Of a stretch of DNA of 14,764 nucleotides, positions 1 through 8,164 are shown one piece after another. A model generated the notes under the pieces. It worked only from the letters and a program-made list of their open reading frames with translations. It was not told the DNA's origin and did not search any database. The stretch's first letter is position 1. Each line of letters opens with the position of its first letter. The stretch is from JAVBQJ01 sp045585875 (lineage in GTDB: Bacteria; Verrucomicrobiota; Lentisphaeria; Victivallales; Victivallaceae), in contig JAZMZH010000035.1 in assembly GCA_045585875.1 (NCBI GenBank), positions 1 to 14,764 of the forward strand. The letters run 5' to 3'. The position numbers and the translations under genes were made by a program.

Positions 1-93
1 GTACGGCAGTTCGTCGGCCATGAATCCGGTCCGGCTGACCACTTCCCAGCCGAGGGCGTCCACAAACAGAAAAATTTCCAAATCGTACTTCAT
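1..93 (-). CDS. Alkaline phosphatase/phosphodiesterase-superfamily-like protein, N-terminal fragment
   Basis: Only the first 31 codons lie in the window; the gene runs off the left edge. The protein begins MKYDLEIFLFVDALGWEVV. A hydrophobic strand followed by V-D-A-L-G resembles the first metal-binding Asp strand of the alkaline phosphatase/nucleotide pyrophosphatase/sulfatase superfamily, and there is no signal peptide, so a cytoplasmic or membrane-associated hydrolase or transferase acting on a phosphate or sulfate ester is possible. The start at 93 is preferred because GGAGA lies 5 nt upstream of the ATG; an in-frame ATG at 105 has a poorly spaced AGGA. It follows the GH9 gene by 23 bp on the same strand and is probably the next gene of the same operon. 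The family call rests on a very short stretch and is tentative. Confidence 0.55.
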   Translation of the reverse strand, partial: MKYDLEIFLFVDALGWEVVSRTGFMADELPY

Positions 94-116
94 ATCCGTC
101 TCCATATTCCTGATCG

Positions 117-2678
117 TCACGGCAGAGGATGATACCCCGGCAGAGTTCTGAAATCCTCCGCCGGCACACGGGCAATCCACTCCGCCTCCGGCAGCTGCGG
201 CCCGTTCAGCAGATACCCCGTCACCGCCGCCGCGGGGGCTATGGTCTCCCATACGCTAAATTCACTGGCCGCCACCGTCTCCTCCTCGATATTGCACCAG
301 CGCCGCCATACCGGCAGCATCCGGGCGACGGCCTCGGCGCACCCGGCCTCGTCCAGACCCTCCTCCGGCAGCAGGGATTGCGCCGCCCCGGAAAAACTCT
401 GATCCGGCCTGGCGGCGTAAAAAAGTCCGTAGGCCATTTTCACGGCATTGCGGTCAATGCCGTAAGTATTCCGGTACGGCGTGATCCCCGGGGTGAACTC
501 CCGCAGACCGTCCGCTTCGGAGTTGATGTCCAGGAAGCACACGGGATAGATCCGTCCCAGACCGCTGGTCATGGAGCTGCCGGAGGGGTTGGCCCCGTTC
601 TGAAAATCATTGGCCAGATACGCTCCGTCAAGATACCTCTCATCCCCGGTCAGGGCATGGGCGGCGATAAATGCCCGGGCCCGGCGGAGAGGATGACAAG
701 TCCCCCAGCTCATGGTATGCACCCACCCCTCGTCCGCGCCGAACCAGGCGATCCGGTAGGGATAGCAGCGTTCCTGCCGGCGAAGCCACTTGTCCGCGTC
801 GTCGATCAGGCTTCTGCGCCGGGCGGCGCGGAGATCGTCCAAAGCCTCGGAGGGAAAGTCAAAAAGCTCCATCTCCATCCAGAAAAGCGGCGACCAGCTC
901 CAGGAATTCCGGCGCATGGCCTCCCCGGCCGCCTCGGCGTTCGCCTCGGCGACGCGCAGAAAAGCGGGATCGTCAAGGAGGAGAAACAGATTCAGACCGG
1001 CCTTTACCGTGAATTCCGGCGCGGGAGCCGGAGCCTCCCGGTAAAATACCGTCTTGCCGCCGAGGTGATATGTCCGGGGCCGGACCCGGCCCTCCGCCGT
1101 GGCGAATTGCCAGGCCCGCCGGGCGGACTCCGCAAATTCCGCGGCACGCTCTTCCGCTCCGGCCCGCTTCAGCGCCAGCGCCAGACAGGAGGCGTAAGCC
1201 GCGTACTCCATCGAACCGGCCCGGGTGGCGCAGGAGAGATAGTAGACCAGAGCGTCGGAATCGGCGGCCCCGTCCTCGGGTCTGGGGTGGCGGGTCGTCT
1301 CCACCCAGGTGCCGACACCGCCGTCCTCCTGCTGCATGCGGCGCAGATGCTCCAGTCCCCATGCCGCCTCGTCCAGGATGTCCGGGATGCCGTTTCCGCT
1401 CTCCGGGATGTTGAGCTGCCCGTCTATGAAATTCCCCGGCTTCATCAGATAAACCGCCGCGAGATCCCCGGTGATGCCCATGTGCTGGGGACGCCGGTCG
1501 AAATCGGCGGCGTCATGCCAGCCGCCCCCGGACAGGACCTCCCTTTTCCGGGGAGGATTGTCGGAGATCAGCTGAAAATGGTTCACCGACACGCTCTTGC
1601 CGTCGGCGGTGTGAAACCCGTAAGGACGGTCGTTCTTCCCGGAATTGTAATGACTGATGTCCGGCGGGAAAGTTCCCCGGACACATTCGGTGTGGCAGGC
1701 CCGGCGGACCCAGTTGGTATAAGGAGGCTCCCTGGAGATGCCGCAGCGCTGATGGTACAGGCCGCGGGCATGAATATAAAAAGCCTCCGCCATCGTCCGG
1801 TCGGAAATGCTGAAAACTTCGCTGCGCCCGACCCCGCCGACCTCCAGAAAGTAATCCCCGGGCCGGGTGCATCCGGAGAAATCCGCCTCCAGCACCTCCT
1901 CGCCCGTAAACGGCGCCCCGTTCGACGTCACCGGATCGTCGGGACGCAGCCTCAGCTCCCCGGAGAAAACCGTTTCGCCGCTCTCCGCATCCCGGAGGTG
2001 AAACTCCGCACCGTCCAGATGCCGGAGCTTCATCGGCCCCGCCGTACCCAGCCAGGCGCCCAGATACGCGTATTTCACCGCTCCGGGCATATAGCCGACC
2101 TGATTGATCTTGAACAGCAGAGACGGCTCCTCCATCCGCCGGACGAATTCGACCTCCTCGCCCGCCGGAAGCGTGATCACCACCCGCTCGCCTTCATTCA
2201 GCGGACGGCTGAGCTTCAGAAAAAGATAGTGCGCCGCATCGGCGTTGTGCGGGACCAGACGCACGCTGCCGTCCTCCCCGATGAAACGGGCCAAACCGAC
2301 CGGGCTCAGCCAGAAGCCGGTTTCGACGACCTCGATTTCGCCCGCATCGGAAACGATGCCGATCTCGGGATCATCCCTCAACATTCCGACCGCGGCGGGA
2401 CGGTATCGGAGGATCGCCTCGGTCGCCGAAATATGGAACCGGTATCTCACCGCCCAATCCGGCAATACGCCGCCCGCCCGGCTCCGACGCTCCGCCAGAC
2501 GCTCCTCGAAGAGACGCCGCCAGGTCCCGGTGTAATCGCCGGTAAGCGCCAGATGCACCCCGTCCAGAGCCGTGCATTTCCACTCGGCCCTCGGCAGCGC
2601 TTCCCCGCCCCGGGCGGCGGCGGACAGCATCAGCGTCAGAAATGTTGCAAGCAGAATTCTCATCTCCGAATCATCCAT
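117..2678 (-). CDS. Secreted glycoside hydrolase family 9 (endoglucanase-like)
   Basis: An 853-residue enzyme predicted to hydrolyse beta-1,4-glucan or a related beta-linked glycan outside the cytoplasm. A signal peptide (hydrophobic core about 7-20, ending Ala-Ala-Ala) has no lipobox Cys. Residues 30-180 form an unassigned, probably beta-rich region; about 185-290 is the Ig-like CelD_N domain (starting FKINQVGY); about 295-825 is the (alpha/alpha)6 GH9 catalytic domain. GH9 hallmarks seen are GGWHDAADFD (catalytic-base aspartates D389 and D392), NIPESGNGIPDILDEA (423-438), DGGVGTWVE and NGANPSG. The general acid is most likely E806 in SEFSVWE; E811 is the alternative. Both catalytic sides therefore look intact. 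The start at 2678 has no clear Shine-Dalgarno; an in-frame ATG at 2663 has GGAG directly abutting it, so the true start is uncertain by five codons. It lies 43 bp downstream of the glycosyltransferase gene, which suggests a role in trimming or releasing the operon's own polysaccharide, as BcsZ does in cellulose operons; degradation of external glucan is the alternative. Confidence 0.9.
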   Translation of the reverse strand: MDDSEMRILLATFLTLMLSAAARGGEALPRAEWKCTALDGVHLALTGDYTGTWRRLFEERLAERRSRAGGVLPDWAVRYRFHISATEAILRYRPAAVGMLRDDPEIGIVSDAGEIEVVETGFWLSPVGLARFIGEDGSVRLVPHNADAAHYLFLKLSRPLNEGERVVITLPAGEEVEFVRRMEEPSLLFKINQVGYMPGAVKYAYLGAWLGTAGPMKLRHLDGAEFHLRDAESGETVFSGELRLRPDDPVTSNGAPFTGEEVLEADFSGCTRPGDYFLEVGGVGRSEVFSISDRTMAEAFYIHARGLYHQRCGISREPPYTNWVRRACHTECVRGTFPPDISHYNSGKNDRPYGFHTADGKSVSVNHFQLISDNPPRKREVLSGGGWHDAADFDRRPQHMGITGDLAAVYLMKPGNFIDGQLNIPESGNGIPDILDEAAWGLEHLRRMQQEDGGVGTWVETTRHPRPEDGAADSDALVYYLSCATRAGSMEYAAYASCLALALKRAGAEERAAEFAESARRAWQFATAEGRVRPRTYHLGGKTVFYREAPAPAPEFTVKAGLNLFLLLDDPAFLRVAEANAEAAGEAMRRNSWSWSPLFWMEMELFDFPSEALDDLRAARRRSLIDDADKWLRRQERCYPYRIAWFGADEGWVHTMSWGTCHPLRRARAFIAAHALTGDERYLDGAYLANDFQNGANPSGSSMTSGLGRIYPVCFLDINSEADGLREFTPGITPYRNTYGIDRNAVKMAYGLFYAARPDQSFSGAAQSLLPEEGLDEAGCAEAVARMLPVWRRWCNIEEETVAASEFSVWETIAPAAAVTGYLLNGPQLPEAEWIARVPAEDFRTLPGYHPLP

Positions 2679-2721
2679 GTCGCGGGCTTGCCGCCGGTCG
2701 CGCGCACGCCCTCACCCCGGC

Positions 2722-3654
2722 TCAACCCAGCAGTTTCCGGAACCGGTTGCGGAGCTTGTTCCGGAAACTCACCGGATAGCGGAGCAGACCGCACAGCCGC
2801 CGGTTTTCACGCTTGAGGCAGAAAGGCAGAGGCCCGGGCAGCTTCCAGCCCTGCCCGACGGCAAACTCGACCGCGCTCACGTAACGGTCAAAATGACGAA
2901 ACGAAAACGGCGTCCACCCCATCCAGGGCTTGGGCTGCCCGATGAAGTGCACGAAAAGCTCCTCCGGATTCTTGTTGAGACGGTATTCCGCGGATACCCG
3001 GGGCGCCTCCGGGAAAAATGCCAGACAGCTGTTGAGCACCGATTCGTCCAGCTGGTGATAATATTTGAGCGAACGGTCCACCACTCCCACGTTTCCCTCC
3101 GGCAAAACCGCCGCCATCTGCTCATGCCATTTTTCCAGAAACGGCCGCGCGCTCCGGTACACCGAGAGCAGACACGCCGAACAGCTCCGGGTGATCGCCG
3201 GAGTTTCCCGCCCTCCGACATCCTCCCGCCAGACATTCAGCACGGCCCGGGGGATGCTGCGTCCGTCCTCGCCGTACATATAGCCCCGAAAGGCCATCGG
3301 CTGCTCCTCCGGACTCCGCATCCGGATGTGTATCTCATCCGGGGATTCCGGAATCAGCCGGGCCGAACAGTTGCCGACGAAAAATCCGTCGCTGTCCACC
3401 CAGGTGATGTATTCGCTCTCCGCCTGCATCATCATCATCGGCTTGCAGCAGGTCAGAGAACGGGGGAACCCGTCCAGGGAATAAAGCTCCACATTGCCGG
3501 GCTGTCTGAGAATCTCCGAAGCGGCGGCGTCAAACCCGCGGACTCCGGCCAGCACCGGCTCGTCCATGCCGTTCTGACGCATGGCGGCGATCATGAGAAA
3601 CATCCCCCAGAGATAATTGATGTCGCCGGCGGTCACAACCGTGTTATTTTTCAT
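2722..3654 (-). CDS. GT8-like (GT-A fold) glycosyltransferase
   Basis: A 310-residue cytoplasmic glycosyltransferase, probably adding one sugar to the lipid-linked repeat unit. The N-terminus (VVTAGDINYLWGMFLMIAA) has the pattern of GT8-type nucleotide-sugar-binding strands. The metal-binding DxD is D87-S-D89 in TWVDSDGFF, and the C-terminal HFIGQPKPW (236-244) matches the HxxGxxKPW metal/diphosphate motif of GT8 enzymes. No membrane segment is evident; the basic tail could dock to the membrane. The frame stays open upstream to 3957, but that stretch overlaps the conserved end of the preceding gene. The ATG at 3654 has a near-perfect AAGGAGG 6 nt upstream and forms a 4-nt ATGA overlap with the Wzy-like gene, so translation is likely coupled. 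A run of four Met (73-76) comes from a CAT repeat on the plus strand. Donor and acceptor cannot be told from sequence. Confidence 0.8.
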   Translation of the reverse strand: MKNNTVVTAGDINYLWGMFLMIAAMRQNGMDEPVLAGVRGFDAAASEILRQPGNVELYSLDGFPRSLTCCKPMMMMQAESEYITWVDSDGFFVGNCSARLIPESPDEIHIRMRSPEEQPMAFRGYMYGEDGRSIPRAVLNVWREDVGGRETPAITRSCSACLLSVYRSARPFLEKWHEQMAAVLPEGNVGVVDRSLKYYHQLDESVLNSCLAFFPEAPRVSAEYRLNKNPEELFVHFIGQPKPWMGWTPFSFRHFDRYVSAVEFAVGQGWKLPGPLPFCLKRENRRLCGLLRYPVSFRNKLRNRFRKLLG

Positions 3655-5012
3655 AAGCTCCCTCCTTCGGAGGCAACGGCCGCGGCATCCTCCGCCTCCT
3701 CGGCGGCGACGAGCTCCCTCCAGTGAGTGTTCAGATAACTGAGAAACGCGAAGACGATCATCAGCCAGATGAAATTCATCTGCTGCTTCAGCACCCATTC
3801 CAGAATGGATTGCAGATAGATCCCGAACAAGCCCCCCAGCAGTCCCGCCGGGATGTAAAAATACCTGGTCCTGCGCAGCTTTTTCAGCAGCAGAAACGCG
3901 ACGACCCAGTAGTACCACAGCCAGATCAGCAGCATCACCAGACAGGGGATGCCGCACTCCGACGCCACCAGCAGATAGATGGTTTCGACGATGCCGTCCT
4001 TATACTCCTCGGTGTAGCCCTTGCTCGGATCCCGGTGCTGGCTGTATTCGTAGGGGGGGTTGATCTTCACCCCCCAGTTGTTCAGACCCACACCGGCCAG
4101 AGGAGCGCTCTTGATCATATTGGACGCCGCAATGGCGAAATTCTTGCGGGTGGTGGCCGAGGATTCGGGCGCGTTCTGGAAACGGTAGATGACCGCCGGC
4201 ATGAACAGCGTCACCACCACCGCGCCGATCAGCGACAGCGCGATGATCCAGTACGCCTTGCGGGCCGAAAAGACCTTGCGGACAGAACATGTCAGCGTGA
4301 TGACCCCGGCCAGGGGATAGCAGAAAAGCGCCCCTCTGGAGTAGGTCCGGATCAGCGATGCCGTCGCCAGCGCAAACGCGACGAAGAATATCATGCCCCG
4401 GATTCCCCGGGCGCTGTTGAAGAAACGGGCGAAAAAAAGCGTCCCGGCGATAATCATGCACATGGCCATGCTGTTCTGATGGGGGAATAATCCGCGAACC
4501 TGATAATACCCGTTCAGATGCTCCTGCACCACCACCATGAAATTCACCGCCGTCACCGCCGCCATGCCGTACATGATGATGTCGAAGTCTCCGTCGCTGT
4601 AGCACAGATAACAGTACACCGTCAAAAAGATCAGGTACATCATCACCATCTTCCAAAATTCAAAAAAACAGTATCCGTAAAAGTCGGCGTTGGTGAGAGA
4701 GAAAAAGCAGAAGCAGAAATAAAACAGATAGAGACGGCTGCCCCAGTCCGGGAAAATCCGCACCTTGTACTTCAGAAAAACGAAGGTCGCCAGGATCACC
4801 GCCGCCAATATGTAGATCAGAGACACCTCCATGCCCCGGGAGGTGCCCCGATAATATTCGTCGGAGAAGAAGTTCAGCGCCGTGGCGTCGAAAAAGATCA
4901 TCGGCACCGTCAAGCCCAGCATGGTCCATCTTATGAAGCGGCGCTCGCACATCAGCGTCACCGTGACGGGCACGGTCGCCAGCAGCGCGGCGATGAAAAA
5001 CATGTACTTCAT
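3651..5012 (-). CDS. O-antigen ligase/Wzy-like polysaccharide polymerase
   Basis: A 453-residue integral inner-membrane protein with roughly ten or more hydrophobic segments spread over residues 1-430 and an acidic, Ala-rich cytoplasmic tail. It carries the signature order of the O-antigen ligase/Wzy_C family: GLFPHQNSMA (174-183), TYSRGAL (223-229), a large soluble loop of about 275-340 containing SAPLAGVGLNNW (302-313), then more membrane spans. Such proteins either polymerise undecaprenyl-PP-linked repeat units or transfer a finished glycan onto an acceptor. The company of Wza- and Wzc-like genes and the absence of a lipid A core cluster favour a polymerase. The start at 5012 sits one nucleotide after the TAA of the export gene (TAATATG) and has no Shine-Dalgarno, which points to translational coupling. 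Its stop overlaps the glycosyltransferase start by 4 nt. Confidence 0.85.
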   Translation of the reverse strand: MKYMFFIAALLATVPVTVTLMCERRFIRWTMLGLTVPMIFFDATALNFFSDEYYRGTSRGMEVSLIYILAAVILATFVFLKYKVRIFPDWGSRLYLFYFCFCFFSLTNADFYGYCFFEFWKMVMMYLIFLTVYCYLCYSDGDFDIIMYGMAAVTAVNFMVVVQEHLNGYYQVRGLFPHQNSMAMCMIIAGTLFFARFFNSARGIRGMIFFVAFALATASLIRTYSRGALFCYPLAGVITLTCSVRKVFSARKAYWIIALSLIGAVVVTLFMPAVIYRFQNAPESSATTRKNFAIAASNMIKSAPLAGVGLNNWGVKINPPYEYSQHRDPSKGYTEEYKDGIVETIYLLVASECGIPCLVMLLIWLWYYWVVAFLLLKKLRRTRYFYIPAGLLGGLFGIYLQSILEWVLKQQMNFIWLMIVFAFLSYLNTHWRELVAAEEAEDAAAVASEGGSL

Positions 5013-5013
5013 A

Positions 5014-6078
5014 TTACAGGCCGGTGCCCAGCGAAGTGGCCCATGCCGCGGGAGTTACAATCATGTTGATGAGCTGCGCAGTCGGCATCAGCTTGCGGAT
5101 GAAGACATTGTACTCGGAAATGCCGTCCCTCGGCACATAGACGATATCGCCGGGCTCCAGAGGCACGTTGCGTTTGCGTCCGCACAGGATGCCGTCCAGA
5201 TCCACCTTGTACATGTGGGGATGGTTCAAACCGCCGCGGATGATGATGACGTTCGGCCATCTGGTTTCCTTGACCCAGCCGCAGATTGCGAGAAATTCCA
5301 AAAGCCCGGTATTGCGGGTATACATCTGCCGCTTGGGTTCATTCACGTCTCCCACCAGATAAAGCATCTGGTCCTCCCGGGCGGCCACATAAATGTAGTC
5401 GCCCTTGCGCAGCAGCATATTGTCCGGCACCCTCCCCTTTTCAATGGCGCTGCTGAAATTCACGGGGATGATCATACCGTCCCGGACGAAAACCGAATTA
5501 TCAAGATCCGCCATCGCCACGCTCTTGCCGTCATACATCTGGACGCTGCTCCCGCCCGCCTTGGCATAAAGGTCGGCCAGCCGCATCCCGTTGAAAATTT
5601 TGTAGACTCCGGGCGAATTCACCGCTCCGACGATGGTGGCGGTCTCGGAGGAAATCTCGGAGGGAGTGACGCCCACTTTCGGATTTTTGATGTATCTGGC
5701 CAGCATCTCCTCGATGGCCCCGGCAGCCTCCTCCAAGGTCAAACCGGCCAGCTTGATCTGTCCGACCAGCACCATGCCGATATAACCGTCGGGGGTGATG
5801 AGAGTCTTTGTGGACAAGTCGGGATGACCGTAAACAACGATCTCCAGAGAATCTCCGGCATTGAGCCGATAGACGGATTCCCCGGCTTCAGCATTCTCAA
5901 ACTTCTCCAGTTCCCGGAGCCGCTCGGTCTGATACTCCGCGGCGACAACGGACTCCTCCAGGATGGCGTCCGCCACGGGCTGCAGCTCCGGAACATCGTC
6001 GTATACGCTGTTGTAACAGCCGGAAACGGTCAGCATGACCGCCGCCGCCAGCATATTGATTCGATTGAACAGTCTCAT
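5014..6078 (-). CDS. Polysaccharide export lipoprotein, Wza/Kps type
   Basis: A 354-residue periplasmic/outer-membrane export protein. The signal peptide ends in a lipobox, VSGC with the lipidated Cys at 21. Residues about 65-142 are the Poly_export domain (YRLNAGDSLEIVVYGHPDLS, then ITPDGYIGMVLVGQIKLAG). Two SLBB-type domains follow: about 147-210 (TIVGAVNSPGVYKIFNG) and about 237-318 (YLVGDVNEPKRQMYTRN, ending LEPGDIVYVPRDG). The C-terminal 320-354 is amphipathic and may provide the helix that spans the outer membrane in Wza, although there is no proof here. The length is close to E. coli Wza. The frame is open upstream to 6231, but ATG 6078 has GAGG 7 nt upstream, places the lipobox correctly and gives an ATGA overlap with the Wzc-like gene. 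It would form the export conduit paired with the Wzc-like co-polymerase. Confidence 0.92.
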   Translation of the reverse strand: MRLFNRINMLAAAVMLTVSGCYNSVYDDVPELQPVADAILEESVVAAEYQTERLRELEKFENAEAGESVYRLNAGDSLEIVVYGHPDLSTKTLITPDGYIGMVLVGQIKLAGLTLEEAAGAIEEMLARYIKNPKVGVTPSEISSETATIVGAVNSPGVYKIFNGMRLADLYAKAGGSSVQMYDGKSVAMADLDNSVFVRDGMIIPVNFSSAIEKGRVPDNMLLRKGDYIYVAAREDQMLYLVGDVNEPKRQMYTRNTGLLEFLAICGWVKETRWPNVIIIRGGLNHPHMYKVDLDGILCGRKRNVPLEPGDIVYVPRDGISEYNVFIRKLMPTAQLINMIVTPAAWATSLGTGL

Positions 6079-8033
6079 TGTAAAACCTCGATATTTTTTT
6101 CCTTCCGGTCGAATTTGCCGGACAGAATCGTCCTGATCGGCAGTTGGATCTCCTCGCACAGGGTCATCACGGCCCGGAGATGACGCCGCGGCGTCTTGCC
6201 GGCGCCGACCGCCAGCAGCAGACTGTCGCATATTTTGCCCAGTTGAGTCGTGATCATGCTGTTCCGCGGTGAAGCATAATGCCTGATGACGATGAGATCA
6301 TAGGTTTTGCGGAGCGTCTGGAGATCAATGCGGAGCAGTTCGAGCTCCGACGGAGAGAGAAAAATCTTGCTGGCCACAGGGAGAATGCCGCGGTTTCCGG
6401 AATACACGACGATGCCGGTGTCCTCACATTCGGCGGACATGGTTTCGTCAATGTCGCCGGCCAGCACCATATTCAGCAGCAGCATACGTTTCCCGGCCAT
6501 GGCGTAGTGCCACTCCAGCGTCTCGAAAAACGACGGTACGACCCGGCCGCCCCGCAGCGCTCCGGAAATCATAACATGGGATTCGCCCACAGCGGCAATG
6601 AAACGGCTGCAAAGTCCGCTGAGGATGATCTTTTTGGAAGCCTCGGAGGGGAAATGGTCTTCGGAATCCGGCATGGAGCCGAGATAATGCAGCTCTTCGA
6701 AAAGAGTCAGCTCCCTGGCCCCCTCCACCCGGCCGAAAAAATACTCCATCAGCACCATGAACGTCGCCAGAAACGCGGTGAGAGCCAATGCGATGAAAAG
6801 CCCTATCGCCAGATTGTTCTTGCGGAGCGGATTCTCGCCGTATGCCGTTTCCGCCCGCTCTCCGATAAAGAGATCGTCCTTCACCAGCAGGATCAGATAC
6901 TCGATGTCGGCGCTCGAGGCATCCAGATTGCTCAAAGATTCCAGCAGGCTTACCCGCTGCTGCTCAAGCTGTCGGACCTTGGGCAGGATCTCGCTGATGC
7001 CTCGGAGTTTGGCGTCATTCTCCATGATCTCCTCCTCCAGCACGAGCATGTCCTCCTGCTTGTCGGCCAGCTGCTGCTTGAGTTCACGATACTCTCTGTT
7101 CAGCCGCTCCGAGGTCTCCATGTTGTCAATATCCTCGGGAGAAATACCTTTCCCGTTCAGGAATTTCTCGAAGTTGCTGCTCAAAACCCCGCGCCTGGAG
7201 ATCAGCGCCTGCAGCTTGGGATTTTCCTCGGTGTACAGCTCTTCGGCCACCAGAATTTCCCGGTCAAGCTGCTTCAGCGCGCTCTGAAACTCCCTGATCT
7301 CCTTTTCATATTCCCACAATCCCGGATTGACCGACGCCAGCTGCGCTTCCATCCTCTCGCAGCGCTCGGCAGTGGCCCTGATGCTGAAACTGAGCCTCGT
7401 CTTCGCTTCCTGCTGCCCGCTGACCGTTACGCGCAGCCGCTCGTAGTCCTCCTCGGGAGAAATGACCTCCAGAGGCACGAGAAGCTGTTCCTTCTGAGAG
7501 TTGATCTGCTGGATCTGCTTGAACACATCCTGCTTTTTCTCCGCAAACAAATCCCGCCATCTGCGCAAATCGTTGGTCCGCTCCTCGGTGTACTCGCGGA
7601 TGCATACTTCCGCAAAGGAATTCACTCCGGCGATGGCCTCCGTCTCGGTAGGAGCATAGAGAGTGACGGTATAGCTGTTCGGCTGCTTCTTCCGGTCATG
7701 AAAAATGGAGATGACCCCCTCCCCCGGCTCTTCGCCCTCCGAACGGAATTTATTGACGACGGTCTGACGGTTCAGCAGCTGCAGGATGTACCGGTCGTCG
7801 CAGGCCTTGATCAGCTTCGTCTCCTTGGGATAAAAATGCAGGGTCACCTGCGAGAAATAACGTTCCGGCGACTCCACCACCTTGTAGTAAAGCAAGGCTA
7901 TGGCCACGAACAGCGACGCCAGAAATATCCCCGTCAGCAGCCAGAGGCGCTCCGCCAGGATCGTCTTGACGAACTTGCGCAGCTGCCCCAGCTTCCTGAG
8001 CTGTTCCAATTCCTTTTCAGATAACTTTTCCAT
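6075..8033 (-). CDS. Wzc-like chain-length co-polymerase with degenerate BY-kinase domain
   Basis: A 652-residue inner-membrane protein of the polysaccharide co-polymerase (PCP-2) family, which sets chain length and couples polymerisation to export. TM1 is about 30-49, the periplasmic part includes long coiled-coil stretches (about 140-370, rich in Glu/Lys/Gln), and TM2 is about 408-430. The cytoplasmic region 440-652 aligns in layout with bacterial tyrosine (BY) kinases, but the ATP-binding motifs are lost. The Walker A position reads SGALRGGRVVPSF (490-502) without GKS/T. The A' position reads MLLLNMVLAGD without the LLLDxDxR aspartates. Walker B reads YDLIVIRHYA instead of the usual YDxVIIDTPP. 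There is no C-terminal Tyr cluster. It is therefore probably a pseudokinase (inference). ATG 8033 has no recognisable Shine-Dalgarno and lies inside the end of a small upstream ORF; an in-frame TGA a few codons upstream excludes a longer start. Confidence 0.87.
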   Translation of the reverse strand: MEKLSEKELEQLRKLGQLRKFVKTILAERLWLLTGIFLASLFVAIALLYYKVVESPERYFSQVTLHFYPKETKLIKACDDRYILQLLNRQTVVNKFRSEGEEPGEGVISIFHDRKKQPNSYTVTLYAPTETEAIAGVNSFAEVCIREYTEERTNDLRRWRDLFAEKKQDVFKQIQQINSQKEQLLVPLEVISPEEDYERLRVTVSGQQEAKTRLSFSIRATAERCERMEAQLASVNPGLWEYEKEIREFQSALKQLDREILVAEELYTEENPKLQALISRRGVLSSNFEKFLNGKGISPEDIDNMETSERLNREYRELKQQLADKQEDMLVLEEEIMENDAKLRGISEILPKVRQLEQQRVSLLESLSNLDASSADIEYLILLVKDDLFIGERAETAYGENPLRKNNLAIGLFIALALTAFLATFMVLMEYFFGRVEGARELTLFEELHYLGSMPDSEDHFPSEASKKIILSGLCSRFIAAVGESHVMISGALRGGRVVPSFFETLEWHYAMAGKRMLLLNMVLAGDIDETMSAECEDTGIVVYSGNRGILPVASKIFLSPSELELLRIDLQTLRKTYDLIVIRHYASPRNSMITTQLGKICDSLLLAVGAGKTPRRHLRAVMTLCEEIQLPIRTILSGKFDRKEKNIEVLQ

Positions 8034-8145
8034 ACCAGCACCACATACTTTTCAATGAAAAACCACGCGAAGCAAACGCAACAGACCGACAAGAACGATC
8101 GGAAAATTTCCCCCGCCGCGCATATTCGACATGCCGTACTTTCAT
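8017..8145 (-). CDS. Possible 42-residue leader peptide overlapping the wzc-like gene
   Basis: This small ORF begins at an ATG preceded by one of the best ribosome-binding sites in the window (GAGAGGAG with a 6-nt spacer), 19 nt after the stop of the nucleotidyltransferase gene. Its 42 codons give a basic peptide (MKVRHVEYARRGKF... ending MWCWYGKVI). The stop lies 17 nt inside the following wzc-like gene, whose own start lacks a Shine-Dalgarno. A ribosome finishing this ORF could re-initiate at 8033, so it may serve translational coupling rather than make a working peptide. I recognise no family, and there is no signal peptide or clear membrane span. It could also be a decayed gene end that kept its ribosome-binding site. 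Confidence 0.4.
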   Translation of the reverse strand: MKVRHVEYARRGKFSDRSCRSVAFASRGFSLKSMWCWYGKVI

Positions 8146-8164
8146 AACCGTCTCCTCTCCCCTC

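Noticed and set aside
129..2816. Plus-strand open frame of 895 codons opposite the GH9 gene
   Set aside because: The translation is low-complexity, rich in Arg, Pro, Gly and Gln, with no domain; it is the antisense mirror of a GC-rich gene that has clear GH9 motifs.
3426..3442. CAT trinucleotide run giving four consecutive Met in the glycosyltransferase
   Set aside because: Only a few units and within a conserved frame; too short to suggest a slippage locus.
6279..8024. Plus-strand open frame of 581 codons opposite the wzc-like gene
   Set aside because: Antisense mirror of the coiled-coil coding region; no recognisable motif or ribosome-binding site.
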